Below, piece after piece: positions 35,038-44,603 of a DNA stretch of 64,000 bases. A model generated the notes under the pieces. That model saw only the letters and a program-made list of their open reading frames with translations. It did no database searches and was not told the origin of the DNA. The position numbers and the translations under genes are program-made. Source of the DNA: Sulfitobacter marinus (lineage in GTDB: Bacteria > Pseudomonadota > Alphaproteobacteria > Rhodobacterales > Rhodobacteraceae); the NCBI RefSeq assembly GCF_900116285.1, contig NZ_FPAJ01000001.1, forward strand, positions 248,001 through 312,000, in the 5' to 3' direction. How positions within the stretch are numbered: position 1 is the stretch's first letter; each line of letters opens with the position of its first letter.

Positions 35038-36663
35038 TTATGTGGGGTTGTCTGGGTCTTGGCCGATGGAACGCTGGAAGGCGCGCCATTGGTCGTCGAA
35101 GTCTTCCCACTTTAGTTTTTCTTTGCTCCAATGCTCGGGCCAGTTTTCGTGATCGGGGCCATGGCCGCCGGGCAAGGTCACGCTAGCATCACCAAACGTT
35201 TCTGTAATTTGATCCGATCCTATGTTAGTTTGTGTAAAATCAACATCTTTCAGCGCCGCACCTCGAAGATTAGCGGCACCGAAAGATGTTTCACCATCAA
35301 ACTTCGCCATGAAGAGGCGCGTCCCCTGCAACTGCGCAATGGGGAGCTCCGCGCCCTGCAACTGCGCCCTGTTGAGGTTCGCCCCCTGCAACTTCGCCGC
35401 GCTGAGGTAGGCCTCCTGCAACTCCGCCCTGCTGAGGTCGGCCTCCTGCAACTTCGCCTCGCTGAGGTTCGCCCCCTGCAACTTCGCCCTGTAGAGGTTC
35501 GCCCCCTGCAACTGCGCCGCACTGAGGATCGCCCGCTGCAACTGCGCTGCGCTGAGGTCCGCCCCCTGCAACTTCGCCGCGCTGAGGTAGGCCCCCTGCA
35601 ACTGCGCCCTACCGAGGCGCGCGCCCTGCAACTTCGCCCCGTAGAGGTTTGCCCCCTGCAACTCCGCCCCGTTGAGTTCCGCCCCCTGCAACTGCGCCAT
35701 GAGAAGGTCCGCCCCCTGCAGCTGCGCCTGATTGAAAAGACAACGCGTGAATTCCAATTCCCTTAAGTCGGCGCCTTGCAGGCAAGTTGATCGCAGGTCC
35801 AGTCGATATCCGACCGCGCTGCCCCTGACTGTCGCCTCCCGTTCAACTTTGATCTGGCGCGATGCCCGCCGGCCGATAACCTCTAGCGCGACTTGAATAT
35901 CGGTGCGCGGTTTGGGGAGTTTTTTTGCCCAAGTGTAAATTTCTCCCGAACCGGGCATCTTCGGCTTATCCGCATCTTCTGCCGCTTTGTCCTCCCAAAT
36001 CTGGAACGGGTTTTTCTCTGTTTCGCGCAGGGGTGCGTTTTCACGGATATAGGCGCAGAGGATTTCCATGATCTGGATGTGGTCGCGCAGGCTGTCTTGG
36101 GCAATGCGTTCCAGCGCATAGATCGCGCCTATGCGTACTTCTAGGTTGGGTTTTGTGGACTCATCATCCTTGTCCTTGACCGTTTTTTCCGCGCCCAGCC
36201 CTTCAACGGCTTTGGAAATGCGATCTGTGATCAGCCCTTCTTCGGCGGCAAGGGTTTGGCGCTGAGTTAACGTGAGGCGGATCATTGTGAACGGAAGTGC
36301 TACGACAGCACCAACGGTTGCCGTCAAGGCCGCCATCTTTGCTAATGAAAAACGCCAGTCCCATGTTTGCTCTGAGCCTTGCGGGGTAGCCGCCAAGATG
36401 AATGACCAGACCACTGCCAGCAGCCCCAGAACAAGTGATCCAAAGATAACGGCCCACAAAGCGATAGCAACGAATAATAGGCCAGAGTTGAAACCAGAAA
36501 GTCCGAGCCGTTTTTGCAATTGATCAAAAAGAGGCGGTTTGCTGGGATCGCCCTTGGAGGGCATAAAGGAAATCCCAATTGGGACGAATAGAAACGCCAG
36601 CACCAGAACGATCCCTAGAAGCTCACGCCCATCAATCTGAAAAATAATGTCGTCCAACGGCAC
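35038..36663 (-). CDS. membrane protein with C-terminal pentapeptide repeats
   Basis: About 541 residues. N-terminal two hydrophobic segments (LLGIVLVLAFLFVPIGISF and a second pair near FVAIALWAVIFGSLVLGLL), a middle cytoplasmic region with IGAIYALERIAQDS and IMEILCAYIRENAP resembling the helical repeats found beside pentapeptide proteins, and a C-terminal run of about 14 decapeptides of form xLQGAxLxxA. The start is unclear: GTG at 36661-36663 or TTG at 36655-36657 with GAGG upstream; the frame stays open to a TTG at 36831. Function unknown; possibly an envelope scaffold. Confidence 0.8.
   Translation of the reverse strand: MPLDDIIFQIDGRELLGIVLVLAFLFVPIGISFMPSKGDPSKPPLFDQLQKRLGLSGFNSGLLFVAIALWAVIFGSLVLGLLAVVWSFILAATPQGSEQTWDWRFSLAKMAALTATVGAVVALPFTMIRLTLTQRQTLAAEEGLITDRISKAVEGLGAEKTVKDKDDESTKPNLEVRIGAIYALERIAQDSLRDHIQIMEILCAYIRENAPLRETEKNPFQIWEDKAAEDADKPKMPGSGEIYTWAKKLPKPRTDIQVALEVIGRRASRQIKVEREATVRGSAVGYRLDLRSTCLQGADLRELEFTRCLFNQAQLQGADLLMAQLQGAELNGAELQGANLYGAKLQGARLGRAQLQGAYLSAAKLQGADLSAAQLQRAILSAAQLQGANLYRAKLQGANLSEAKLQEADLSRAELQEAYLSAAKLQGANLNRAQLQGAELPIAQLQGTRLFMAKFDGETSFGAANLRGAALKDVDFTQTNIGSDQITETFGDASVTLPGGHGPDHENWPEHWSKEKLKWEDFDDQWRAFQRSIGQDPDNPT
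35311..35735 (-). repeat. tandem 30-bp repeats encoding pentapeptide repeats
   Basis: About 14 near-identical 30-base units, each containing CCCCTGCAACT on the plus strand, encode the decapeptides of the pentapeptide-repeat protein. High DNA-level identity suggests recent expansion or homogenisation by recombination and makes copy number variable between strains likely (inference). Confidence 0.85.
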
Positions 36664-36884
36664 ACCCTCATATTCCCCACCACCATGCCGTGCAAATTCT
36701 CCTGTCACAACCGCTGAAAACGGGTGAAAGGCTCTGAAGGCGGCTCTTGGGGCCGCGCTTGGCCCGTTGGGGGTTGAAATACGCGTTAAGCCTCCTTGCA
36801 AAGCCCCGCATCTAGACCTAGGTTCCGCCAAACTTCGACGGCAGGCCGGAACGGGCGTGCTCCCTCATTCAAAGGACCAACGCC

Positions 36885-37163
36885 ATGCAAGGTATTCAAC
36901 AATTCGTCCCTCTCATTCTGATCTTTGCGATCATGTATTTCCTGCTGATCCGCCCGCAGCAGAAGAAGGTAAAAGAACATCAGGCGATGGTTAAGGGCCT
37001 GCGCCGTGGCGATCAGGTTGTCACCCAAGGCGGTCTGATCGGTAAGGTCGTCAAGGTCAAAGACGATGGCGAGCTTGAGGTCGAACTGGCCGAGAACGTC
37101 AAAGTGCGCGTTGTGCAGTCGACCATCGCGACCGTCGTCTCCAAGACCGAACCCGCCAAGTAA
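36885..37163 (+). CDS. yajC: preprotein translocase subunit YajC
   Basis: 92-residue single-pass membrane protein of the SecDFYajC complex. It has the N-terminal helix VPLILIFAIMYFLLIRPQQKK and the family tail LRRGDQVVTQGGLIGKVVKV. Good ribosome-binding site AAAGGA. It starts the yajC-secD-secF unit. Confidence 0.95.
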   Translation: MQGIQQFVPLILIFAIMYFLLIRPQQKKVKEHQAMVKGLRRGDQVVTQGGLIGKVVKVKDDGELEVELAENVKVRVVQSTIATVVSKTEPAK

Positions 37164-37199
37164 ACTGCCAATAGGGCAGCGTTAAGAAGGGCTTGCGCC

Positions 37200-38849
37200 A
37201 TGCTTCAGATTGATCTGTGGAAACGGGTGTTGATCATCCTCACCTGTGCGGCTGGCCTGTATCTGGCGCTGCCCAACGCGTTTTACGGCCCCGTAGAGCA
37301 GCATAATGATGCGATCAAAGCGATGGACGTGGCCGGTGCCACGCCCGAGCTTGAGGCGCAGGCGGCGCTGTGGCCCACGTGGCTGCCAGAGCGGTTGGTG
37401 AACCTCGGGTTGGACTTGCGCGGCGGCGCGCATCTGCTGGCTGAGGTCAACGTCGCCGAGGTCTATGCCAACCGGATGGAAGCGGCCTGGCCCGAGGTGC
37501 GCGATGTGTTGCGGTCGATCACGCCGGTGCGCCGCGTTGACGCGCCCGAGGGCGAGTTGCGCGTGCGGATCAACGACGCGGACAAGATGGCCGAGGCGCT
37601 AGAGGCGACGCGCACATTGGCGCGGCCTGTGCAAACGATCACAGGGGCGGGTCAGAATGACATCGTGGTCAGCGGTGCCGAAGACATCATTAGCGTGACT
37701 TTGACCGACGCCGAAAAGCTGGCCACGGACGAGCGGACCATGCAGCAATCGCTGGAGATCATCCGCCGCCGCATCGACGAGGTTGGCACACGCGAACCCA
37801 CGATCCAGCGCCAAGGGTCGGACCGTATCCTTATTCAGGTGCCAGGCATCGGGTCGGCGGCCGAGCTGAAGGCGATCATCGGGACCACGGCGCAATTGAC
37901 GTTCAACCCCGTTGTGAACCGTGGCGCGGATGAAAACGCATCCCCCGGTCTGGGCAATTCGCTGTTGCCCGACGCGGAGTCTGAGGGTGTGTTCTACATC
38001 ATCGAAACCGCCCCCGTTGTGACCGGTGAAGAGCTGGTCGATGCGCAGCCCAGCTTTGACCAGAACGGTCGGCCTGCGGTCAGCTTCCGCTTTGACACCA
38101 CGGGTGCCCGCAAATTCGGGACATATACAGCGGAAAACATCGGCGCGCCTTTTGCGATTGTCTTGGACAACGAGGTCATCAGCGCCCCCACGATCCAAAG
38201 CGCCATTCCGGGCGGGTCGGGTATCATCACCGGCAATTTCTCGGTCGAGGAATCGACCAATCTGGCCGTCTTGCTACGGGCAGGGGCCTTGCCTGCGGGG
38301 CTGACCTTTGTCGAAGAGCGCACGATCGGGCCGGAACTGGGCCAAGACAGCATCGACGCGGGCAAGATTGCCACAAGCGTCGCCTTCATCGCTGTGCTGT
38401 TCTTTATGTGGGCGAGCTACGGTTTGTTTGGCTTCTTTGCCAATATTGCGCTGATCGTGAACGTCTGCATGATCTTTGGCCTGCTCAGCCTGATCGGGGC
38501 GACGCTGACATTGCCCGGGATTGCGGGTATCGTTTTGACCGTCGGTATGGCGGTTGATGCGAATGTGCTGATCTTTGAACGTATCCGCGAGGAGCTGAAA
38601 ACAGCCAAAGGTCCGGCGCGTGCCATCAGCCTCGGATACGAGCGCGCGCTCAGCGCTATTCTGGATGCCAACATCACCACCTTTATCATCGCGGTGATCC
38701 TGTTCACCTTAGGGTCCGGGCCAGTGCGCGGCTTTTCTGTGACGCTGGGTATCGGCATTATTACATCGGTCTTTACCGCATATTTCGTCACCCGTCTGAT
38801 GGTCGTGTTCTGGTTTGAACGCGCCCGCCCCAAGACGATCACGGTCTAG
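37200..38849 (+). CDS. secD: protein translocase subunit SecD
   Basis: 549-residue proton-driven subunit that pulls translocating proteins into the periplasm. N-terminal helix, LGLDLRGGAHLLAEV motif (family D1), a large periplasmic domain, and the C-terminal helices with GMAVDANVLIFERIREELK. Downstream of yajC by 37 bases. Confidence 0.97.
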   Translation: MLQIDLWKRVLIILTCAAGLYLALPNAFYGPVEQHNDAIKAMDVAGATPELEAQAALWPTWLPERLVNLGLDLRGGAHLLAEVNVAEVYANRMEAAWPEVRDVLRSITPVRRVDAPEGELRVRINDADKMAEALEATRTLARPVQTITGAGQNDIVVSGAEDIISVTLTDAEKLATDERTMQQSLEIIRRRIDEVGTREPTIQRQGSDRILIQVPGIGSAAELKAIIGTTAQLTFNPVVNRGADENASPGLGNSLLPDAESEGVFYIIETAPVVTGEELVDAQPSFDQNGRPAVSFRFDTTGARKFGTYTAENIGAPFAIVLDNEVISAPTIQSAIPGGSGIITGNFSVEESTNLAVLLRAGALPAGLTFVEERTIGPELGQDSIDAGKIATSVAFIAVLFFMWASYGLFGFFANIALIVNVCMIFGLLSLIGATLTLPGIAGIVLTVGMAVDANVLIFERIREELKTAKGPARAISLGYERALSAILDANITTFIIAVILFTLGSGPVRGFSVTLGIGIITSVFTAYFVTRLMVVFWFERARPKTITV

Positions 38850-38858
38850 GAAATTGAT

Positions 38859-39827
38859 ATGAAACGTTTGCGACTGATCCCTGACGAAACCAGCTTTGAC
38901 TTTTTCAAACACGCAAAATTCACCTTTGGCGCGTCCTGCGTGGCTGTGGTTCTGGCCATGGCCGTGTGGTTCACGATGGGTCTGAACTATGGCATCGACT
39001 TCCGCGGGGGCACAACATTGCGCACCCAAAGCGAAGCTGCCGTTGATGTCGCTGCCTACCGCGCCGCGCTAGAGCCGCTGGAGCTGGGTGATATCTCGAT
39101 TTCTGAGGTGTTCGACCCGACCAGCGATGGCAGCAAACACGTGGCCATGGTGCGCATTCAGGCGCAAGAGGGCGAAGAAGCCGCAACGCCGGAAATGATC
39201 GCAGCGGTTGAGGGTGCGCTGAAAACTGTCGCGCCGAACATCATCTTTACCTCGGTTGAATCGGTGGGTCCCAAAGTATCGGGCGAACTGATCCAGACGG
39301 CGTTTCTGGCGGTTGGTGCATCACTGGCCGCGATCCTGATCTACATCTGGTTGCGGTTCGAATGGCAGTTTTCCGTGGGTGCGGTCGCGGCCCTGTTCCA
39401 CGATGTGATCCTGACCATCGGCATTTTCTCGGCGCTGCAAATCCGGTTCGATTTGCCCGTGATTGCGGCGATCCTGACCATCATCGGCTATTCGATCAAC
39501 GATACGGTGGTGATCTTTGACCGGTTGCGGGAAAACCTGCGCAAATACAAAAAACGCCCGCTGCGCGATGTGATGAACATCAGTGTGAACGAAACCCTTA
39601 GCCGTACCTTGATGACATCGGGCACGACCCTTTTGGCGCTGATTGCGCTGTTGGTTCTGGGTGGTGATGTGATCCGTGGCTTTGTCTTTGCGATCACATG
39701 GGGCGTTGTCGTCGGGACCTATTCATCGGTCTTTGTGGCGAAGAACGTGGTGCTGTTCCTTGGGGTCAAACGCGACTGGTCCAAGAAAGACAACAACACA
39801 GGCCAATACGCCAACATAGATGCCTGA
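38859..39827 (+). CDS. secF: protein translocase subunit SecF
   Basis: 322 residues. First helix, NYGIDFRGGTTLRTQ motif, periplasmic domain and five further helices with IIGYSINDTVVIFDRLRENLRK. It forms the SecDF pump with the preceding gene. The last eight bases overlap the start of the TauE-like gene. Confidence 0.97.
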   Translation: MKRLRLIPDETSFDFFKHAKFTFGASCVAVVLAMAVWFTMGLNYGIDFRGGTTLRTQSEAAVDVAAYRAALEPLELGDISISEVFDPTSDGSKHVAMVRIQAQEGEEAATPEMIAAVEGALKTVAPNIIFTSVESVGPKVSGELIQTAFLAVGASLAAILIYIWLRFEWQFSVGAVAALFHDVILTIGIFSALQIRFDLPVIAAILTIIGYSINDTVVIFDRLRENLRKYKKRPLRDVMNISVNETLSRTLMTSGTTLLALIALLVLGGDVIRGFVFAITWGVVVGTYSSVFVAKNVVLFLGVKRDWSKKDNNTGQYANIDA

Positions 39828-40575
39828 GGTATTAGCCGCAGCCGGATCGACCACAGGTCTGATCTGGCTGTTATGCGCTGTCATCGTTGCCGGGCTGGTG
39901 CGCGGATTTGCCGGATTTGGCAGCGCAATGATCATCATGCCCGTGGCGGCATCGGTTCTTAGCCCCGTCCAAGCGGTGATATTTCTAACAGCGGCAGAAT
40001 TGCTGGGGCCTTTGCCAAACCTGCCCGCAGCCCTGCGCCAAGGCACCAAACGCGATGTTTCCCTTTTGCTGGCGGGTGTTGTGCTGGCGATGCCGCTGGG
40101 ATTGCTCTGCTTGTCTTACGTGTCGCCTGATCCGTTCGGCTGGATTGTGTCGGGTGTCGTGATGACATTGCTGGTGCTCCTGATCACAGGATGGCGGTAT
40201 CCGGGCACCCTTAGCCCGCCGCTGGTTGTCGGCACGGGTGCGTTGGGTGGTTTTATGACAGGGTTTGCGGGCATCGCCGGGCCGCCTGTCATTATGCTCT
40301 ATATGGCCAGCAAGCTGCCAATCGCAGTGATCCGCGCGAATTTTCTGCTGTATCTGCTGGGCATTGATCTGCTGTTGTTTGCCATGCTCTGGGCCAGCGA
40401 TTTGTTGGTCTGGCAGATCGTTGTCTTGGGCCTATTGATGGGTATTCCCAGCGTCCTGGCCAATATGATCGGGGCGCGGCTCTTTAACCCCGGCTCCGAG
40501 AGGCTTTTCCGTACTGTAGCCTATATTGTTATCGGGCTTTCCGCTATTATCAGCCTGCCGCTGTGGAAAGGATAA
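39820..40575 (+). CDS. second TauE/SafE-family membrane protein
   Basis: 251 residues, about eight helices, with the family motif GLVRGFAGFGSAMIIMPVA near residue 25 and GFMTGFAGIAGPPVIML near residue 140. Its start overlaps the secF stop by eight bases, so translation is coupled to the sec genes although a role in secretion is not expected. Substrate unknown. Confidence 0.88.
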   Translation: MPEVLAAAGSTTGLIWLLCAVIVAGLVRGFAGFGSAMIIMPVAASVLSPVQAVIFLTAAELLGPLPNLPAALRQGTKRDVSLLLAGVVLAMPLGLLCLSYVSPDPFGWIVSGVVMTLLVLLITGWRYPGTLSPPLVVGTGALGGFMTGFAGIAGPPVIMLYMASKLPIAVIRANFLLYLLGIDLLLFAMLWASDLLVWQIVVLGLLMGIPSVLANMIGARLFNPGSERLFRTVAYIVIGLSAIISLPLWKG

Positions 40576-40579
40576 GGTC

Positions 40580-40933
40580 ATGCGCCTGAACGAGGTTGTG
40601 TTTAACGATGCCAAACCTGTCGAAGGGTACGGCCCCGGTTTTTTCCGCATTGGCGGCACCGTGATCGAAGGGCCGGTGATTACCGGGGCCATGGGTACGC
40701 AGACATGGGGCAGTTTTGACGATGTGGCAGCACTGCTGGCGCTGGCAGGCGAGATCGACATTCTGTTTCTGGGTATGGGGGCCGAAATCGCCCATGTCCC
40801 CGCTGACGTTCGCCGCCAGCTCGAAGAGGCGGGGCTGGGCCTCGAAGTCATGTCATCGCCCGCGGCGTCGCGTACCTATAACGTGCTGCTAAGCGAAGGC
40901 CGACGCGTCGCGCTGGCGATGATACCGATCTGA
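40580..40933 (+). CDS. Mth938-like domain-containing protein
   Basis: 117-residue protein of the Mth938/NDUFAF3-like family ([20 protein letters not shown]..., with [11 protein letters not shown] and [12 protein letters not shown]). Eukaryotic relatives assist complex I assembly; bacterial members are uncharacterised. The start at 40580 is four bases after the TauE-like stop and has AAGG upstream. It lies between sec and ccm genes in a common operon layout. Confidence 0.85.
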   Translation: MRLNEVVFNDAKPVEGYGPGFFRIGGTVIEGPVITGAMGTQTWGSFDDVAALLALAGEIDILFLGMGAEIAHVPADVRRQLEEAGLGLEVMSSPAASRTYNVLLSEGRRVALAMIPI

Positions 40934-40934
40934 T

Positions 40935-41552
40935 ATGACATTGCGGGTAAATGATCTGGCGGTTGCCCGTGGCGGTGTGCCTGTGCTGAACGGCGTATCG
41001 TTTGAGGTCGCGCCGGGTACATCGCTAATCTTGCGCGGGCCAAACGGCGCGGGAAAAACCACGCTGCTGCGCACCATCGCCGGGCTGCAACCTGCGCTGT
41101 CGGGTCAGATCGACGGGGCAGATGAAACCATCGCCTATGCGGGGCACGCCGATGGCCTTAAGGCGATGCTAAGCGTGGCGGAAAACCTGACCTTCTGGGC
41201 GCAGGTCTTTGGCAATAGCGATATCGAACCGGCGCTGGCGGCCTATCAACTTGATCCGCTGCGCGACCGGCTGGCAGGCACGCTATCGGCTGGGCAAAAA
41301 CGTCGCTTGGGGTTGGCACGGTTGATGGTGACGGGGCGGCCCATCTGGGTGCTGGATGAACCAACCGTATCACTAGACGCCGATGCCGTTGCGATGTTTG
41401 CGGCGGCTGTGACCGCGCATCTGGGGGCAGGGGGTATGGCGCTGATCGCGACCCATATCGATCTTGGCCTGAACGCAGATACCTTTGACGTCACCCCATA
41501 CCGCAGCAAGTCCGACATGCGCAGCGGTGCCAGTGACGAGGCATTCCTATGA
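40935..41552 (+). CDS. ccmA: haem exporter ATP-binding protein CcmA
   Basis: 205-residue ATPase of the CcmABCD haem-handling transporter in cytochrome c maturation system I. Walker [13 protein letters not shown], signature [14 protein letters not shown], Walker [13 protein letters not shown], and the H-loop in IATHIDL. One base separates it from the preceding stop, and its own stop overlaps ccmB (ATGA). Confidence 0.96.
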   Translation: MTLRVNDLAVARGGVPVLNGVSFEVAPGTSLILRGPNGAGKTTLLRTIAGLQPALSGQIDGADETIAYAGHADGLKAMLSVAENLTFWAQVFGNSDIEPALAAYQLDPLRDRLAGTLSAGQKRRLGLARLMVTGRPIWVLDEPTVSLDADAVAMFAAAVTAHLGAGGMALIATHIDLGLNADTFDVTPYRSKSDMRSGASDEAFL

Positions 41553-42205
41553 TTGCCCTGCTGCACCGCGACCTGATGCTTGCGTTCCGCGCGGGCGGTG
41601 GCTTTGGCCTTGGGCTTGCGTTCTTTTTGATTGTGACGGTGCTGGTCCCGTTCAGCGTCGGCCCGCAGTCTGAATTGCTGTCAACCATTGCGCCGGGGGT
41701 GTTGTGGCTGGGGGCGCTGCTGGCGTGCCTCTTGTCGCTGGACCGCCTGCTGGCCCTGGATTACGAAGATGGCACATTGGATCTGCTGGCCACCGCGCCC
41801 CTGCCGCTTGAGGCCGCGCTGAGCATTAAGGCACTGTCCCATTGGCTGACGACGGGCCTGCCGCTGGTGCTGGCCGCGCCCATCTTGGGCCTGATGCTGA
41901 ACCTTGAACCCGACGGGTATATCTGGCTGATCGCGTCGCTCGCCTTTGGCACACCGGCCCTGTCCGTGATCGGCACTTTTGGCGCTGCACTCACGGTGGG
42001 GATAAAGCGTGGCGGATTGTTGATGTCGCTGCTGGTCTTGCCGCTCTATGTGCCCACGTTGATTTTCGGGGCCGAGGCCGCACGACAAGGGGCCATGGGG
42101 CTGGATGGTACGACACCGCTGATCCTGCTGGCAGGCATCACGCTGGGCACCATTGCGTTGATGCCATTTGCCTCGGCTGCGGTGTTGCGGATGACATTGC
42201 GGTGA
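41549..42205 (+). CDS. ccmB: haem exporter permease CcmB
   Basis: 218-residue membrane protein with six helices, partner of CcmA. Recognised by the N-terminal [15 protein letters not shown] and the [20 protein letters not shown] segment. Start overlaps ccmA by four bases; 64 bases separate it from ccmC. Confidence 0.95.
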   Translation: MIALLHRDLMLAFRAGGGFGLGLAFFLIVTVLVPFSVGPQSELLSTIAPGVLWLGALLACLLSLDRLLALDYEDGTLDLLATAPLPLEAALSIKALSHWLTTGLPLVLAAPILGLMLNLEPDGYIWLIASLAFGTPALSVIGTFGAALTVGIKRGGLLMSLLVLPLYVPTLIFGAEAARQGAMGLDGTTPLILLAGITLGTIALMPFASAAVLRMTLR

Positions 42206-42269
42206 TACGGACCACGCCTGAGACGTTTTGCCCATTGAGTGCATCCTAGCGGAAGGATAAATACGGAAC

Positions 42270-43004
42270 ATGTCTTTGTGGGAATACGCCAATCCGGTGA
42301 AGTTTTTGGGCCTCTCTGCCCGTGTGCAGCCGTTCCTGTGGGCGGCCGCGACCATATGCGTGGTCGTCGGATTGATCTGGGGTTTCTTCGCGACACCCGA
42401 TGATTACCGTCAGGGGTCAACGGTCAAGATTATCTATCTGCACGTCCCCGCAGCCCTCATGGCAATCAACGCGTGGTTCATGATGCTGGTCGCCTCGCTG
42501 ATCTGGCTGATCCGCCGCCACCATGTCAGCGCCTTGGCCGCCAAGGCCGCTGCCCCCGTGGGGATCACCATGACCCTTATCGCGCTGGTGACCGGGGCGA
42601 TCTGGGGCCAACCCATGTGGGGCACGTGGTGGGCATGGGACCCGCGCCTGACGTCCTTCCTGATCCTGTTTCTGTTCTACCTTGGCTATATCGCGCTGTG
42701 GGAGGCGGTTGAGGACCCGGATACCGCTGCCGATCTCACCTCGGTCTTGTGCCTTGTGGGGTCGGTGTTCGCGGTGCTGTCGCGCTATGCCGTGAAATTC
42801 TGGAACCAGGGCTTGCACCAAGGAACATCCGTGCCGATGGCGACAGGGGGTCGTACGGTCTCAGATGTGTTCTTTTACCCGCTGGCGATCAGCATGGTTG
42901 GCTTTGGCTTGTTGTTTCTGGCGCTGGTTTTGTACCGCACCGGTACCGAAATCCGCCTGCGCCGCGCCCGCGCGCTGCTTGCGCGCCGTAAAAGGGAAAT
43001 GTGA
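42270..43004 (+). CDS. ccmC: haem-handling protein CcmC
   Basis: 244-residue membrane protein with six helices that loads haem on CcmE. It contains the family tryptophan-rich motif WGTWWAWDPRLTS and histidines in LHVPAA and LHQGTS flanking it. Overlaps ccmD by one base (TGATG). Confidence 0.96.
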   Translation: MSLWEYANPVKFLGLSARVQPFLWAAATICVVVGLIWGFFATPDDYRQGSTVKIIYLHVPAALMAINAWFMMLVASLIWLIRRHHVSALAAKAAAPVGITMTLIALVTGAIWGQPMWGTWWAWDPRLTSFLILFLFYLGYIALWEAVEDPDTAADLTSVLCLVGSVFAVLSRYAVKFWNQGLHQGTSVPMATGGRTVSDVFFYPLAISMVGFGLLFLALVLYRTGTEIRLRRARALLARRKREM

Positions 43005-43153
43005 TGCCTGATCTGGGAAAATACGCCGCAGAAGTGCTGGGGGCTTACGGGCTCTCGCTGTTCCTGATTGCAGGGTTGATCGTGCTGAGCTTGCGCAAGG
43101 GCCGCCGGGCGCGGGCGGAACTGGCCCGCATTGAGGCGAATAAAGATGCCTAA
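43004..43153 (+). CDS. ccmD: haem exporter protein CcmD
   Basis: Short 49-residue protein, too small for most gene finders. One helix (YGLSLFLIAGLIVLSL) followed by the basic stretch RKGRRARAELARIEA, the normal CcmD pattern. It overlaps ccmC by one base and ccmG by eight bases (ATGCCTAA). Confidence 0.9.
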   Translation: MPDLGKYAAEVLGAYGLSLFLIAGLIVLSLRKGRRARAELARIEANKDA

Positions 43154-43685
43154 AATCTCACCGCTGATGATCGCCCCGCCGCTGATCTTTGCAGCGTTCG
43201 TCGCGCTTGCTGCCTTTGGTATGTTTCGACCCGACCCCGAAGGGCTGCCATCGACACTTGTCGGGCAAACCGCCCCCGCGCTGCCCGACAAGGCGCTCGA
43301 CGGGTTTGCAGTCCCCGCGACCGATGCCTTTAACAATGGCGAAGTCACGCTGGTCAATTTCTGGGCCAGCTGGTGCCCACCCTGCCGGGCAGAGCACCCG
43401 ACCTTGCTGCAAATGGATGCTGACGGGATCGCTATTATCGGGGTGAACTTCAAAGACACTGCACGCGCGGCCAGCAGCTATCTAACCGATGATGGCAATC
43501 CGTTTCGGGGCGTCGCCTTTGACCCTCAGGGGCGCACGGCGATTGATTGGGGTGTCACCGCCCCGCCTGAAACCTTCATCATCGATGGTAATGGGACGGT
43601 ACGCTTCCGCTTTGCTGGTCCCTTGGTGGGAAGCGATTATGAACAACGCTTCCTGCCCGCGCTTCGGGATGCTTTGGCGCAGTAA
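43146..43685 (+). CDS. ccmG: thiol:disulfide interchange protein CcmG (DsbE)
   Basis: 179-residue membrane-anchored thioredoxin that keeps apocytochrome cysteines reduced. Signal anchor LMIAPPLIFAAFVALAAFGMF, active site WASWCPPCRAEHP with CPPC, and TAPPETFIID as in the family. Overlaps ccmD by eight bases and closes the ccmABCDG set. Confidence 0.95.
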   Translation: MPKISPLMIAPPLIFAAFVALAAFGMFRPDPEGLPSTLVGQTAPALPDKALDGFAVPATDAFNNGEVTLVNFWASWCPPCRAEHPTLLQMDADGIAIIGVNFKDTARAASSYLTDDGNPFRGVAFDPQGRTAIDWGVTAPPETFIIDGNGTVRFRFAGPLVGSDYEQRFLPALRDALAQ

Positions 43686-43695
43686 CGTTCTTTTT

Positions 43696-43724
43696 CCAAA
43701 TGGACTAACATCCTAGCCGAAGGC
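43696..43724 (-). repeat. dispersed intergenic repeat, copy 2
   Basis: On the minus strand GCCTTCGGCTAGGAT then GTTAGTCCATTTGG. One mismatch in the core relative to copies 3 and 4. Together with copy 3 it forms an inverted pair flanking about 35 bases between ccmG and the DUF3445 gene. Confidence 0.55.
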
Positions 43725-43758
43725 ATTTCTTCCTTTTGGCGATGGCCCAAAGAATTTC

Positions 43759-43790
43759 GTCTTCGGCGAGGATATTTGAGAGCCAGAGAA
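43759..43790 (+). repeat. dispersed intergenic repeat, copy 3
   Basis: GTCTTCGGCGAGGATATTTG followed by AGAGCCAGAGAA. Head-to-head with copy 2, and 67 bases before the DUF3445 start. Confidence 0.55.
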
Positions 43791-43856
43791 TACGTAAGGT
43801 AGGCGCGCCTATCATTTTATGTGACTTGGCAGAACCGCGCCCGTAACATTTGGACC

Positions 43857-44585
43857 ATGAGAATGATTTTACAGCAGGTTTTCCCGCCCGAGCAACGCGG
43901 CGATGTGCGGTTACCGGGTGTTGCGCCCTGTGGACCGGCAGATTGGTTGCGCGTGGATGATGCTTACGATGCGCAGATGCAGTACCGCGCGACCTTGATC
44001 GCAGAGCGCCCTCAAGACGTCTTGTATGAGACGGAGGCAGCGCGGGCGGCCAGTCGCGAGGTGTTGCGCGAAGCGTTAACGGTTTTGCCGAAGCTGGGGT
44101 TTGATGTCGGGGCAGGTCGGGCCGTTTGCCCGGACGGGCGCGCGGTTGATCTGGACTGGAGTGCACCACTACACAGTTTGGGACATTTGGTGCAGGAAGA
44201 CATTTGCGTTTTGCAAAAGCGGGGGGATGAGCATGTTCTGGTTGCCGCTGTATTATGCTTTCCCGCAAACTGGCGGCTGGCAGAGAAGGTCGAGCAGCCT
44301 TTGACGGCGATCCATGTTCCGGTCGATGAATATGACGCGAATATCGCGCGCCGTGTGCAGCGGTTGTTTGACGGGGTACAGGTGGGCCGGCCGTTGTGGC
44401 GGTTCAACCGGTTGGCCTATGCCGATGCTGATCTGCACCAGCCGCGCAAGCGTGAGGTCGACGAGGCGATGCCGTTTCTGCGATCGGAACGACAATGTAT
44501 TTTGCGGCTGCCGGAAACAGATGCTGTGGTTTTTACCATCCACACCACGGTGGTGCGCCGCGAGGGCACGCCTGCCTCAGAATGA
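43857..44585 (+). CDS. DUF3445 / haem-dependent oxidative N-demethylase-like protein
   Basis: About 242 residues from this ATG (MRMILQQVF; a second ATG follows at 43863). The DUF3445 pattern is visible: D-Y-QMQYR segment DDAYDAQMQYRATLI, VQEDICVLQK and the HVPVDEYDANIARRVQRLFD stretch, ending in FTIHTTVVR. Members are annotated as haem-dependent oxidative N-demethylases from one structural study of the family; activity here is by homology only. No ribosome-binding site is strong. Confidence 0.85.
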   Translation: MRMILQQVFPPEQRGDVRLPGVAPCGPADWLRVDDAYDAQMQYRATLIAERPQDVLYETEAARAASREVLREALTVLPKLGFDVGAGRAVCPDGRAVDLDWSAPLHSLGHLVQEDICVLQKRGDEHVLVAAVLCFPANWRLAEKVEQPLTAIHVPVDEYDANIARRVQRLFDGVQVGRPLWRFNRLAYADADLHQPRKREVDEAMPFLRSERQCILRLPETDAVVFTIHTTVVRREGTPASE

Positions 44586-44603
44586 CCGGGCAGGCGTGTC
44601 AGG

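Noticed and set aside
35131..35766. Long leucine/arginine repeat open frame on the plus strand
   Set aside because: It is the antisense of the pentapeptide repeats, open only because of the repeat composition.
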